Positions 7,922-16,293 of a stretch of 64,000 nucleotides of DNA are shown in pieces. The notes beneath the pieces were generated by a model. The model saw nothing but the letters and a program-made list of their open reading frames with translations, was not told the origin of the DNA and searched no databases. Where the stretch lies: the NCBI GenBank assembly GCA_030603385.1, contig JAUVXW010000023.1, positions 1 through 64,000 of the forward strand, given 5' to 3'. A program made the translations under genes and the position numbers. This stretch comes from Promethearchaeota archaeon. GTDB lineage: Archaea; Asgardarchaeota; Lokiarchaeia; Sigyniarchaeales; SOKP01. Numbering within the stretch: the first letter of the stretch is position 1; each line of letters starts with the position of its first letter.

Positions 7922-8500
7922 TTAAGTAATTTCCCAGATAATATCTTCTCCCAATTGCTTTCGATATAAGTAAACCCCATCTTGGAAAACTCTGGGATCT
8001 TTTTTTCTTATCCTACACGCTCTTTTAACATTTGCAGCGCTTTGACCAAGTGTTTCTTTATCTGGACCAATAAAATAAACATCTTCTCCTTTAACTTCCA
8101 CCTTTACATTATTTGGATATTTAGCCTTTCTCGGGGCTCTTTCTCCTAAGAAATTTTCAATAAAAATGGTCTGGTTTTTTTCATCTACTCGAACACTACA
8201 TGGGAAATGGGAATAGGCAATCTTTGAGACGTATTTATAATTAGTTTGAACACCTATAATCAGGTTATTAATGATGCTAACTACCGTTTTTATTAATGCT
8301 AATGTTCCACTTTTAGGGAAATTAGTTGAAAAAACAACTTTATTATCTTTAATTGTAACTTTTATTCCCGTTATATGTGAAAAATCTTTTGTGATATCTC
8401 CATTAGCCCCTTTAACTCTAATATGATGACCTCCTTCCAATAAAACCTTAACTCCGTCAGGAATCTCCAATTCTTCTTTAAAGAACGCTATTTTTACCAT
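7922..8500 (-). CDS. rpl6: 50S ribosomal protein L6 (uL6)
   Basis: The 192-aa protein has two uL6 domains, with IPDGVKVLLEGGHHIRVKGANG at the start. The C-terminal RNA-binding part has VYFIGPDKETLGQSAANV and KDPRVFQDGVYLYRK, the archaeal/eukaryotic form of the signature. ATG start. It follows rps8 by about 20 bases and precedes rpl32e, as in most archaeal operons. Confidence 0.97.
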   Translation of the reverse strand: MVKIAFFKEELEIPDGVKVLLEGGHHIRVKGANGDITKDFSHITGIKVTIKDNKVVFSTNFPKSGTLALIKTVVSIINNLIIGVQTNYKYVSKIAYSHFPCSVRVDEKNQTIFIENFLGERAPRKAKYPNNVKVEVKGEDVYFIGPDKETLGQSAANVKRACRIRKKDPRVFQDGVYLYRKQLGEDIIWEIT

Positions 8501-8522
8501 TTTTAATTACCTCATAGAATTA

Positions 8523-8906
8523 TTAATAAATATAACATAAAGTATGTCCACCTATATTCTTTTCCTCAGCTTCTTTCATTGTCATTATTCCTTCATTTGT
8601 AGTAAAAATGATTAATCCTAAACCTGGTGCGGGTAGTAGTCGTCTTTCCAAAAAATCAAATTGATTAATTTTATAATTCAATCTTATTAAACCAGCACAT
8701 TCATTAATTCTACCTAGTAATGCTATTTTGAATTTTCCTTGACGACCATCATCATATCTTTCAAATTCTCCAATATAAGCATGTCTTTGGAAGATCCTAA
8801 GTATCTGTTGAATAATTTTAGACGCTGGACTGATTATAACTTCTTTTTTACGTGCTCTTTCTGCATTCTTAAGAGCACAACATGTATCTGCGAGTGAATT
8901 TACCAA
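8523..8906 (-). CDS. rps8: 30S ribosomal protein S8 (uS8)
   Basis: The 127-aa protein has the uS8 N-terminal NSLADTCCALKNAERARKKEV and C-terminal RRLLPAPGLGLIIFTTNEGIMT signatures. The start is TTG with GGATGTGA about ten bases upstream. The end (HTLCYIY) replaces the usual GELLCYVW and keeps its pattern. It begins 35 bases after the end of rps14. Confidence 0.96.
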   Translation of the reverse strand: MVNSLADTCCALKNAERARKKEVIISPASKIIQQILRIFQRHAYIGEFERYDDGRQGKFKIALLGRINECAGLIRLNYKINQFDFLERRLLPAPGLGLIIFTTNEGIMTMKEAEEKNIGGHTLCYIY

Positions 8907-8941
8907 ACCTTTTCACATCCTTTTATCATTTTTCTATTTTC

Positions 8942-9091
8942 TTATTCATATCTTTTAAATCCAATATCCTTCCCAATTTCATAAAAGCAACGTCTACATA
9001 TGTACAAACCATATCTCCTAATTATTCCTCGATGGGTATGACAACGCCGACATTCTCTTTGTCCTTTACCATAACGCTTGCCTTGTGGAAT
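8942..9091 (-). CDS. rps14: 30S ribosomal protein S14 (uS14), zinc form, apparent AUU start
   Basis: The frame encodes 49 aa with a CxxC pair (ECRRC) and a second pair (ICRRC) 15 residues on, as in zinc-binding archaeal uS14. [20 protein letters not shown] and the KDIGFKRYE end are diagnostic. No ATG, GTG or TTG precedes the domain; a stop lies four codons before CCA. ATT at 9091-9089 stands seven bases after the SD core GGTG and would give [10 protein letters not shown], the normal family N-terminus. Alternatively, a missing A in the A6 run would join the domain to an ATG overlapping the rpl5 stop. Confidence 0.85.
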   Translation of the reverse strand: MPQGKRYGKGQRECRRCHTHRGIIRRYGLYICRRCFYEIGKDIGFKRYE

Positions 9092-9112
9092 ATTTTTTCA
9101 CCTTAAAATTCA

Positions 9113-9706
9113 TTAAATATATTCTAAATCTAATTTTTTGACGATACCAACTCCAAAGTTTTGTTTTAAAAAATAATAGGCTTCCGCACGTGAGATATAA
9201 TGATGTTTTGGAATCTTTGACCTTGCTTTTCTTCTAGATTTCACTCTCATTCCAGGTCTAGCTATTTTTCCACACACATCCAAACCCCATAACCCTATAC
9301 TTGCCTCATATTCTGTTTGAGGGATTTTAATATGTTCATCAATGCCAAACGCGAAATTACCATAATTATCAAAACTTTTTCTCAAAATTTTATTATTATT
9401 TACTATTAATAATCTTTTTAATAATCTTTCAGCTTCTTTACCTCGAATAGTAATCATACAGCCAATTGGACGCCCTATTCTAAGATTGAACTCTTTCACA
9501 TTAACTTTCGAAAGTGTTTTAACAGGTGTTCTCCCTGTTATTTGTTCCAATACAGTGACTGCTTTTTCTAATTCTTCTCCACCAGTGCCAACACCTATAT
9601 TCAGGACTATCTTTTCTAAAAATGGTTTTTTCATTGGATTTTTCCATTTTTCATCAAATTCTTTGGATTCGACGCTTGGAACTTTCTTTTTAGTCTTGGC
9701 TGACAT
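9113..9706 (-). CDS. rpl5: 50S ribosomal protein L5 (uL5)
   Basis: EKIVLNIGVGTGGEELEKA and QITGRTPVKTLSKVNVKEF are the uL5 signatures. The C-terminal part has YEASIGLWGLDVCGKIARPG and a basic loop (RVKSRRKARSKIPKHH) as in archaeal and eukaryotic members. At 197 aa it has a short charged N-terminal extension. Its stop (TAA 9115-9113) overlaps an ATG that leads into the region of rps14. Confidence 0.96.
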   Translation of the reverse strand: MSAKTKKKVPSVESKEFDEKWKNPMKKPFLEKIVLNIGVGTGGEELEKAVTVLEQITGRTPVKTLSKVNVKEFNLRIGRPIGCMITIRGKEAERLLKRLLIVNNNKILRKSFDNYGNFAFGIDEHIKIPQTEYEASIGLWGLDVCGKIARPGMRVKSRRKARSKIPKHHYISRAEAYYFLKQNFGVGIVKKLDLEYI

Positions 9707-9728
9707 ATTTTTTTCCTCTTTAGGACTT

Positions 9729-10484
9729 TTAATTATCTATTTTAGGTAAATCAATTTCGGATTGATCTTCTCCAATTATAAATGTATAATCATATAGTGT
9801 TTTGGTATAACTTCCATTATGTTGAATAGAGACAGTACTTGCTTTTGGACCAAATCGCTTTAAAATATTATTAATTTTCCCTATTTGTCCGATATTCTTT
9901 CCAGACATAATAATTGCTAAATTATTTTCCTTAAAATTCAAAACTTTCATTATTTCCTGCTCTGGAACAGAAATTTTTAAAACATCCATAACCTTATAAA
10001 CATCTTCTTTTGGACTCCTTGGATCATTAACCCTGATCAAAATATTTCTTCCATCATGTAAATTTAATTGAATATGACCACCCTTTATATTAGTTTTGTT
10101 GGTTATCCGACACAATTTAAATGTACTTTCTTTTTCATTTATTTCGTGCAAGATTAAGCCATAATGGGAATCTGGTAATATTCGATAATGTTTATTCATT
10201 TTTTCTATTGAAAGAACATCCATCAATCCTATAGGAAATGATTTATCTCTAACTACTTTTCCATCGACTTTAAAATAACCTAATCCGATTAACTTTTTTG
10301 CTTCCCTATGATTATCTACTATTTCTAACAAATCTCTTACGATATGTAGGAGTGGTAGACAAAACCTGCTGGGATGAGGACCAGGAGAAGATTTGATGAA
10401 AAACTTTCCATGTTTCCTTTTAATTTGTAAAAAAGCAGGTGTGTTGAGTCTTTTAAGAGTTTTTTGGCCTCCATGTCTAGTCAT
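9729..10484 (-). CDS. rps4e: 30S ribosomal protein S4e (eS4)
   Basis: HGGQKTLKRLNTPAFLQIKRK is the eS4 start, followed by an S4-type RNA-binding domain (LGYFKVDGKVVRDKSFP) and a KOW-like segment (GKNIGQIGKINNI). The 251-aa length is normal. It overlaps rpl24 by eight bases (ATGA-type coupling), in the usual archaeal order L24-S4e-L5. Confidence 0.96.
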   Translation of the reverse strand: MTRHGGQKTLKRLNTPAFLQIKRKHGKFFIKSSPGPHPSRFCLPLLHIVRDLLEIVDNHREAKKLIGLGYFKVDGKVVRDKSFPIGLMDVLSIEKMNKHYRILPDSHYGLILHEINEKESTFKLCRITNKTNIKGGHIQLNLHDGRNILIRVNDPRSPKEDVYKVMDVLKISVPEQEIMKVLNFKENNLAIIMSGKNIGQIGKINNILKRFGPKASTVSIQHNGSYTKTLYDYTFIIGEDQSEIDLPKIDN

Positions 10485-10911
10485 ATTTTTCCTCCTCTTT
10501 TTCTTTCTTTGGTGCTACTAAACCTTCGTCATAAAAACCGTACAAAGCTTTTCTTTCTATCATTTGTGCCCGCCAAGGATCTAATTTTTTTTCCTTCGCA
10601 AACTTAGTAATGATTAAATTTGATACATGAATTGCAGGGTGGTATTGTGTCCCATCTGATTTTTCAAATTGGGCTTCCTTTATCTTACATCTTAAATTTT
10701 TTGTGATCTCCAAAACTTCGCCTTCGAAGTCTTTGAACTCACCGCTTGTGATTCTGACGCTGTCCCCTACTCTAACAGGGAGCTTCTTTATCCCATATTC
10801 GTCTCGAAGAAAATCGGCTACCCTAGTGCTGAACAATTTGGATCGTTCGTGATTTTTATAATTGTGAAGAGCTTTTCTTTGCTTCCGTGGTTGCTTTGAT
10901 TTTACTTTCAT
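10477..10911 (-). CDS. rpl24: 50S ribosomal protein L24 (uL24)
   Basis: The KOW motif is seen at VRVGDSVRITSGEFKDFEGEV, after a basic archaeal-type N-terminus (KSKQPRKQRKALHN). A C-terminal charged tail (KKEKEEEKYD) extends the core. The coding end overlaps the start of rps4e, which suggests translational coupling. Confidence 0.96.
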   Translation of the reverse strand: MKVKSKQPRKQRKALHNYKNHERSKLFSTRVADFLRDEYGIKKLPVRVGDSVRITSGEFKDFEGEVLEITKNLRCKIKEAQFEKSDGTQYHPAIHVSNLIITKFAKEKKLDPWRAQMIERKALYGFYDEGLVAPKKEKEEEKYD

Positions 10912-10934
10912 CTTCTACTCCTTTTCTCTTATTT

Positions 10935-11360
10935 TTAAATTATTAACGATGAAATTGATGCTAGCCGTGGGAATAATTCAGCGGCCTCTCGAGCGATCGG
11001 ACCCCTGATCTCTGTTCCTTTAGGATCTCCTTCTTTCGTCACTATAACTCCTGCATTATCTTCAAAACATAATCGTGTGCCATCTGGTCGGCGAAAAATT
11101 CTTTTTTGCCTAACAATAACGGCTTTTGCTATATTTCCTCGTAATTCAGGTCTTCCTTTTTTTATTGAGACAGTACATATACTACCTACTGTGGCTTTGG
11201 GCAATCTCCGTAGTCTTCCTTTATAATGATCTACATTGATAATTTGGGCTATTTTAGCTCCAGAATTATCTGCAATTTGGATTCTCGATCCATTACATAA
11301 CCCATAACTCGTTCTGGGTTTTGCCATCCGTTTTGCGCCCATCTTTCGTCTTGTACCCAT
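10935..11360 (-). CDS. rpl14: 50S ribosomal protein L14 (uL14)
   Basis: IQIADNSGAKIAQIINVDHYKG and the RPDGTRLCFEDNAGVIVTKEG stretch identify uL14. GPIAREAAELFPRLASISSLII is the typical C-terminus of the archaeal/eukaryotic form. The start ATG follows the rps17 stop directly, with no intervening base. The 141-aa length includes a short basic N-terminal extension. Confidence 0.97.
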   Translation of the reverse strand: MGTRRKMGAKRMAKPRTSYGLCNGSRIQIADNSGAKIAQIINVDHYKGRLRRLPKATVGSICTVSIKKGRPELRGNIAKAVIVRQKRIFRRPDGTRLCFEDNAGVIVTKEGDPKGTEIRGPIAREAAELFPRLASISSLII

Positions 11361-11714
11361 TTAGATCCCTCCACTTGAGATTTTATTTAATACTATAAAC
11401 GCTTTTGTTTTTGAAATTTTACGAGATTCTCCAACCCGTACAAGGTCTCCAATCTCAATCTCCTGAGATAAACATTCAGGTAAATGACATGCGAGTCGTG
11501 TATTACGACGCTCATATCTTTGATATTTTTTAACAAATTGAACATAATCTCTTCTAATAATAACTGTATTCTTTGATTTCTTACTTACAACAATACCTTG
11601 GGTAATTTTGCCTCTAATTCTTGTGTCCCCATGAAAGGGACATGATTCATCATTGCAATCTTCAGCTTTAGCCTTAGGGGGAATTACACCAGGTATTCCA
11701 ATATTTCTACTCAT
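11361..11714 (-). CDS. rps17: 30S ribosomal protein S17 (uS17)
   Basis: The archaeal/eukaryotic pattern is clear: DESCPFHGDTRIRGKITQGIV at the N-terminus, KNTVIIRRDYVQFVKKYQRYERR in the middle and GDLVRVGESRKISKTKAF at the end. At 117 aa it has normal length. It overlaps the end of the Rpp29 gene by four bases. Confidence 0.97.
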   Translation of the reverse strand: MSRNIGIPGVIPPKAKAEDCNDESCPFHGDTRIRGKITQGIVVSKKSKNTVIIRRDYVQFVKKYQRYERRNTRLACHLPECLSQEIEIGDLVRVGESRKISKTKAFIVLNKISSGGI

Positions 11715-12025
11715 TTTTTAAACCATCTCTTCTTTTTTAAACTTCTTAATCTATTCACCGGAAGACCAACGACTTCACTTCCTTGAACTTCCAGAAGATA
11801 ATCCTCTCCATCATTCTTGTAATTTGTTAATTTAAACCTAAATACATAATCTTTTTTAATATATTTTTTAACTTTATTTTCTTTTTCTGTAATGAGCATA
11901 TTTCTTGTATCGTCGATCACAACTCCTATATCCAAAAACTCTGTATCATTTTTTTTTGATTTAAGCTTCGCATAAGCTTTTATTCCTATTAAGTCATGAT
12001 AAATTAAATATTTTGGATTAATCAC
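11711..12025 (-). CDS. rnp1: Ribonuclease P protein component 1 (Rpp29/POP4)
   Basis: This 104-aa protein has the Sm-like Rpp29 pattern. HDLIGIKAYAKLKSKKND is the family opening (normally HELIGL-V-V--S), followed by GVVIDDTRNMLIT and the terminal GLPVNRLRSLKKKRW. It binds the RNase P RNA specificity domain for 5' tRNA maturation. The start is GTG, overlapping the rpl29 stop (TAGTG). Its place between rpl29 and rps17 is the standard archaeal location. Confidence 0.9.
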   Translation of the reverse strand: MINPKYLIYHDLIGIKAYAKLKSKKNDTEFLDIGVVIDDTRNMLITEKENKVKKYIKKDYVFRFKLTNYKNDGEDYLLEVQGSEVVGLPVNRLRSLKKKRWFKK

Positions 12026-12225
12026 TATCTTTCCTCATTGTATACAGTTAATATTCTAGCAATTTGCTTTCTTAAGATCTTAGCCTTACCAGGATTGTCA
12101 GAAAGGCCTCCTCCTGTTTGGTTTGAATATAACATCATTAATTCTTCTCTTAAATTCAATAAAGCTCTCTCTTTTTCTCTTTCATCCATTTCTCGTATTT
12201 TATTAGCAGTTAATATATCTCCCAT
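12025..12225 (-). CDS. rpl29: 50S ribosomal protein L29 (uL29)
   Basis: The 66-aa protein has the two-helix uL29 pattern. KIREMDEREKERALLNLREEL forms the first helix and NPGKAKILRKQIARILTV the second, linked by GGGLSD. ATG start. It is coupled to the Rpp29 gene by an overlapping stop and start. Confidence 0.95.
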   Translation of the reverse strand: MGDILTANKIREMDEREKERALLNLREELMMLYSNQTGGGLSDNPGKAKILRKQIARILTVYNEER

Positions 12226-12256
12226 TCCATATCACATCTTTTATTTCATACTGATT

Positions 12257-13054
12257 CTATTTTTCGTCTTTTTCGTCTTTTTTTTCTGCCTCTTCTTCTT
12301 CTGGAGCTAATGAAATCTCAGATATAGCCTCCTCGTCTACTTCATCAATTATTTTTTCATCTTCTTTGGCTAATCCAGATGCTTCTTCCTCAATAATATG
12401 TTCAACTTTTGTTTTGGCTAATTTTGATTCTGCCTCTGCTTGAGCTTTAGTTAAAAGATCATATTTTATCTTAACTTCATCACCCATCTTTGTATCAACA
12501 TGCTGAATTTTTACGACTATCCCTAAAGTTCCAGATTTTTGAACACACTGTGCTACACCCTTATCGACTCCTTCTTGTGATTGATATCCACTTTTTGTCA
12601 TTGTTCCAGCTCGAAATATTTGCGTTCTGGCCCTTTGACTCGTAACCTTACCCGAGACCCGGATTTCAGCGCCAAGAGCACCTCCAGAATCCATGATTTT
12701 TCTAAGGATATAATAACCCGCTCTTCTATAATGACGACCTCTATCTAAACTGTATGCTAAGCGTTCTGCCATGATTTGTGCATTCAAATCAGGATTCGGA
12801 ACCTCCTCGACCTCTATTTGTGGCATTTCTAAGTCAAATCGATCCTGGAGTATATCTGTAATTTCTTGGATGCGTTTTCCCCCTTTTCCAATTACTAGAC
12901 CAGGTCTACTTGTTCTTAAAGTAATACGTACCCCAAGCGGAGTTTTTTGAACATCAACGCCTGCAAAACCTGCTCGAACTAATTCTGATCGCAAATATTC
13001 ATTTATTTGCATCAATTTTATACCCTGCTCAATAAAATTCTTCACTAGGGGCAA
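12257..13054 (-). CDS. rps3: 30S ribosomal protein S3 (uS3) with acidic tail
   Basis: The type 2 KH domain is visible at RPGLVIGKGGKRIQEI, preceded by LRSELVRAGFAGVDVQKTPL. The C-terminal S3 domain follows (MDSGGALGAEIRVSGKVTSQ). The TTG start is supported by GGTG six bases upstream. The last 50 residues are highly acidic (ending EEEEAEKKDEKDEK), which is longer than in most archaeal S3 proteins. Confidence 0.96.
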   Translation of the reverse strand: MPLVKNFIEQGIKLMQINEYLRSELVRAGFAGVDVQKTPLGVRITLRTSRPGLVIGKGGKRIQEITDILQDRFDLEMPQIEVEEVPNPDLNAQIMAERLAYSLDRGRHYRRAGYYILRKIMDSGGALGAEIRVSGKVTSQRARTQIFRAGTMTKSGYQSQEGVDKGVAQCVQKSGTLGIVVKIQHVDTKMGDEVKIKYDLLTKAQAEAESKLAKTKVEHIIEEEASGLAKEDEKIIDEVDEEAISEISLAPEEEEAEKKDEKDEK

Positions 13055-13134
13055 TCAAATCACCATGTAAATGCGTTTCCTCGCAGTTTTATTTATCTTC
13101 ATAATTTTATCTTTATATTTTTATATTTATTTAC

Positions 13135-13614
13135 CTAACTTGGAAATTCATAAATTACAATCTCTATATGGGTAAGAGTTTTAAATTTAGGCGTACTACG
13201 ACCACGAGCGCGTTCAATATATCTTTTTATAATCCTTCCCCTATGCGCGGCGGCATGAATAATTCTACACATTTCAATATCTAAACCTTTATATTCTCCA
13301 TTTGCTTCGACAGAAGAAAGAATTTCATAAATTCTAGCAGCTGCTTTTTGGGGAAACTTTCCAGCATACCACTTATATTGTTTTAAATCTTTCCGATGAG
13401 GAGCCTTTTTCTTATATCGTCTGAAAGGAACTGATTGTTTTAGTTGAATAACGTCTTCAAGAAACTCTTTAGCTCGTTCAACTTTCATCCCCTTTATTAC
13501 AGCACAGATTTCTCTTGCATGTTTTGGTTTCATTCTTAAATCTCTACCTGATGCTTTTGCCAGTCTTTCAGAATCATATTTTTGTTCTATGAATGAATAA
13601 CCCCAGTTAGGCAT
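13135..13614 (-). CDS. rpl22: 50S ribosomal protein L22 (uL22)
   Basis: The 159-aa protein has the uL22 pattern LRMKPKHAREICAVIKGMKV and the conserved loop RYIERARGRSTPKFKTLTH. FRRYKKKAPHRKDLKQYKWYAG is the insertion typical of archaeal and eukaryotic members. ATG start. It follows rps19 by 33 bases and precedes rps3 by about 80 bases. Confidence 0.96.
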   Translation of the reverse strand: MPNWGYSFIEQKYDSERLAKASGRDLRMKPKHAREICAVIKGMKVERAKEFLEDVIQLKQSVPFRRYKKKAPHRKDLKQYKWYAGKFPQKAAARIYEILSSVEANGEYKGLDIEMCRIIHAAAHRGRIIKRYIERARGRSTPKFKTLTHIEIVIYEFPS

Positions 13615-13647
13615 AATTTTTCATCTCATTAATTTTATTATTATAAT

Positions 13648-14175
13648 TTACTTTAATGGTACATATTTTGAACTTCTTGTGGCTCCAATCCCAGGGGATC
13701 CATGCTGTACTCGCTTTCGAGTTAATGAAAATTCCCCAAGATAATGACCGATCATTTCTGGTTTAATATCAACTATCTCAAATATTTTTCCGTTATAAAT
13801 ACCAATTTTTAGCCCTACCATTTCTGGGAAAATAATCATATCTCTTACGTGTGTTCGAGTTAATAGATCTTTTCCACGTTTTTTAGCACGGTAAGCCCTT
13901 CTAAGCCTTTCAAGTAATTTTTTTTGCCTAGGAGGGAGCCCTCGCTTTAAGGATCGTCTTGGTCTAGCTGGTAATAATTGTATGAATTGATCCATATTCA
14001 TTTTCTTGAGTTCTTCTAATGTATATCCTCTGTAATGAAATCTTAATCTATCCAGCTCTTTTTCTGCATCTAATTCATCTTCATCTTTTTCGACTTCCTC
14101 AATAATTTCCTCAGAAGGTTCTTCCTTTTCTAATTCTTCTTCCAATTCTTCCTTGGTATCTTCATCCGGAGCCAT
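13648..14175 (-). CDS. rps19: 30S ribosomal protein S19 (uS19) with acidic N-terminal extension
   Basis: The family core is from about residue 45 on ([20 protein letters not shown]), ending [18 protein letters not shown]. The first 45 residues are almost entirely Asp, Glu and Lys, an extension absent from most archaeal S19 proteins. It is the first gene of the operon. The genes for L3, L4, L23 and L2, which often precede S19 in archaea, are not here, so the operon has been split. Confidence 0.95.
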   Translation of the reverse strand: MAPDEDTKEELEEELEKEEPSEEIIEEVEKDEDELDAEKELDRLRFHYRGYTLEELKKMNMDQFIQLLPARPRRSLKRGLPPRQKKLLERLRRAYRAKKRGKDLLTRTHVRDMIIFPEMVGLKIGIYNGKIFEIVDIKPEMIGHYLGEFSLTRKRVQHGSPGIGATRSSKYVPLK

Positions 14176-14299
14176 TTTTTAACCAATCTGCTTAATTCTT
14201 TAACATTATTCAGTTATTTTTTTCTGATATAACTTCATACGGTAAGGTTTTTAGTGTTGCTTTTAATTTTAACTTTTAGGTTAAGTCGGTGAAAATCAT

Positions 14300-14315
14300 A
14301 AAACTTATAAGTTTT
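14300..14315 (-). promoter_or_regulatory. TATA-box candidate for the ribosomal operon
   Basis: AAAACTTATAAGTTTT is a perfect palindrome 125 bases upstream of the rps19 start. Its core CTTATAAG resembles archaeal TATA boxes. If used leftward, transcription would start near 14275 and leave a 5' leader of about 100 bases. Because the site is symmetric, direction cannot be read from it alone; no gene starts to its right on the plus strand. Confidence 0.4.
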
Positions 14316-14394
14316 AGATGTAGTTTTGAAGAGAATCCTAGATTCTCAATTCCTTTCAAGATTCTTGATATATTTTCTCACAATACAAAATGCA

Positions 14395-15081
14395 TTAATA
14401 GTATTGATTTGGATTAAAAATACGTTTTATATCATTTTCATCAAATTTACCGTTCCATCTTTCTTTAATTATTATATATTTATTTACTTCCTTATTGGGG
14501 TTGATAACAGAATGGTATGTATTTATTTGGTTTTGAAATTTTGTACCATTTTCAACATAATAATAAACTTTATTTCCATTAATGATTATTGGCTTACCAT
14601 CCAAGATTTCCCAAAATTCATTTCTATTTTTATGGATTTGAATTGATAAACCAAATTCTGGTCTAACAAAAATCAAATTATACTCAGAATAAGTAAATTT
14701 GAAGCTATACCACTTGGGAAGTGTGTCAATATAGTCTTTAGGAACATCGTATTTTTCTATAAATTGTTCAGGTTTTAAATTGATTTTCTCTGAAGTTTCG
14801 TATGTATAAGGATTATAAATAATCTGATGATGTAAAATGTCATTACTGTAATTAATTTCAATAGGTTCTTTTCCTCTATTAATTATCATGTAATAATCAT
14901 TAGGTTTTATTAGTAGATCATTTTTTTTGATTGCTTCTGTTTTAAAAGAGTTTCTATTTATGATGAAAATATCTTCAAGGTTACTAGGATTTATGGTAAT
15001 CAATAATTCTTTTGAATTATTCTTTCTCAGTGACGTGCTTCTTTCAGAAAAAATGATCTCTTTCTTCAAATTAAGTTCCAC
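14395..15081 (-). CDS. Cupin protein resembling type II mannose-6-phosphate isomerase domain
   Basis: The C-terminal 90 residues follow the pattern of the cupin domain in mannose-1-P guanylyltransferase/phosphomannose isomerase proteins. They read GLSIQIHKNRNEFWEILDG, a later H in YHSVIN, then ERWNGKFDENDIKRIFNP. The metal-site histidine and glutamate (H and E of the first motif, H of the second) appear present. The N-terminal 130 residues may be a second, degenerate cupin. It begins just after the ribokinase stop, so a role in pentose or hexose handling with that enzyme is likely. Confidence 0.65.
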   Translation of the reverse strand: MELNLKKEIIFSERSTSLRKNNSKELLITINPSNLEDIFIINRNSFKTEAIKKNDLLIKPNDYYMIINRGKEPIEINYSNDILHHQIIYNPYTYETSEKINLKPEQFIEKYDVPKDYIDTLPKWYSFKFTYSEYNLIFVRPEFGLSIQIHKNRNEFWEILDGKPIIINGNKVYYYVENGTKFQNQINTYHSVINPNKEVNKYIIIKERWNGKFDENDIKRIFNPNQYY

Positions 15082-15083
15082 CC

Positions 15084-16052
15084 CTATTCTATCTTAATAT
15101 TTAATTCTTTCAATTTCTCTTCAATTTCATTTAAATAAGGCATTGAATCTTGAGCACCCTTCCTAGTAACTGCTATAGAAGCAGCAATCGTTGCATACTT
15201 CACGGCATTTATTATTGTATCACCTTGACTGAGTTTGCTAGCCAGGACTCCAATAAAGCAATCTCCAGCGCCAACTGTATCTACGGCATTTACTTTAGGA
15301 GTCGCTATATCAATAAACTTATCTTCAGCACCTATATAAATTAAAGACCCTCTATTCCCTAAAGTGGTTATTACATATTTTATACCTAATTTAACAATCT
15401 CTCTTGAAGCTTGTATGATTTTAAGTTTCCCTTCACCGGTTAACTCACGTAGATTTAAGAGTGAATGCAACCTATATAGCTCTCCTTCGTTAGGGACAAT
15501 AATATCAATTTTTTCCAAAATTTCAAGAGGAATTTGCTTCAATGGAGCAGGATTTAAAATTTTTATAACATCTCCTTCTGAAGCAATTTTGAATACTTCC
15601 TCAATTGTCTCAATTGGTATCTCCATCTGAACAACTAACGAACTAGCATTTTTGATAACATCTGCTTTAGCTTTTATTTCCTCTACAGATAATTTAAGAT
15701 TTGCTCCAGGGGCTACACTAATCATGTTTTCCCCTTTATTATCGATCAATATAAAGGCTACACCACTTGCTTCTTCTGTATCTCTGATTATATGACTCAT
15801 ATCTATGACATCTTCAGCTAACTGAGAAATCATTTGATTTCCAAAAGAATCCATACCAATTTTTCCAATGAAAACAGTATTTGCTCCCGATCTAACTGCT
15901 GCTACAGCCTGGTTAGCACCTTTGCCACCTAGAAATTGTTTAAAGATCCCACCAGTGACAGTTTCTCCCGGATTTGGAAAACGCTCAGAATAGATATTTA
16001 AATCCATATTACTAGAACCAATAATTAAAACATAATTAAGCGTTTTACTCAT
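15084..16052 (-). CDS. rbsK: Ribokinase, PfkB family
   Basis: The 322-aa protein has both PfkB signatures: GGKGANQA at 42-49 and DTVGAGDCF at 258-266, the latter with the catalytic Asp. SSNMDLNIYSERFPNPGET is the typical ribokinase N-terminus. It should phosphorylate ribose or a related pentose or nucleoside sugar. It heads a two-gene operon with the cupin gene. Its start codon and 131 bases of upstream DNA are duplicated at 17783-17919. Confidence 0.88.
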   Translation of the reverse strand: MSKTLNYVLIIGSSNMDLNIYSERFPNPGETVTGGIFKQFLGGKGANQAVAAVRSGANTVFIGKIGMDSFGNQMISQLAEDVIDMSHIIRDTEEASGVAFILIDNKGENMISVAPGANLKLSVEEIKAKADVIKNASSLVVQMEIPIETIEEVFKIASEGDVIKILNPAPLKQIPLEILEKIDIIVPNEGELYRLHSLLNLRELTGEGKLKIIQASREIVKLGIKYVITTLGNRGSLIYIGAEDKFIDIATPKVNAVDTVGAGDCFIGVLASKLSQGDTIINAVKYATIAASIAVTRKGAQDSMPYLNEIEEKLKELNIKIE

Positions 16053-16183
16053 ACTATAAACACAGTATATAGATATAATTATGATTTTTATTATTTTTTA
16101 AATAATATATTTTATTTTTAATAAAATAGTCTTAAGTTTTTATGTCATATTATCTAAAAAAGGGATTTCTTAAAAAAAAGTAA
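16047..16183. repeat. 137-bp direct repeat, left copy (native ribokinase upstream region)
   Basis: This copy holds the first two ribokinase codons and its upstream region. The right copy at 17783-17919 has the same orientation and matches without gaps; I see only two differences (16053 C/T and 16178 A/T). The repeats are 1736 bases apart and enclose one gene. Such near-identity in AT-rich non-coding DNA points to a recent event. Confidence 0.92.
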
Positions 16184-16293
16184 TTAATTCTTGCTAAAAA
16201 ACAAATACCCCATTAAGATTTAAATTTAGGAATAATCTTATCTAATTAACTAAGACAATTTCTTTTTCATAAAATAGCAAAACAAATGGAAGA

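Noticed and set aside
6477..9106. Hydrophobic plus-strand frames opposite the ribosomal operon
   Set aside because: They are antisense shadows of Lys/Arg-rich ribosomal genes, which read as Phe/Leu-rich on the other strand.
8882..9106. Plus-strand frame over the rps14 position
   Set aside because: The minus strand of the same stretch encodes a full zinc-type S14; the plus frame is its shadow.
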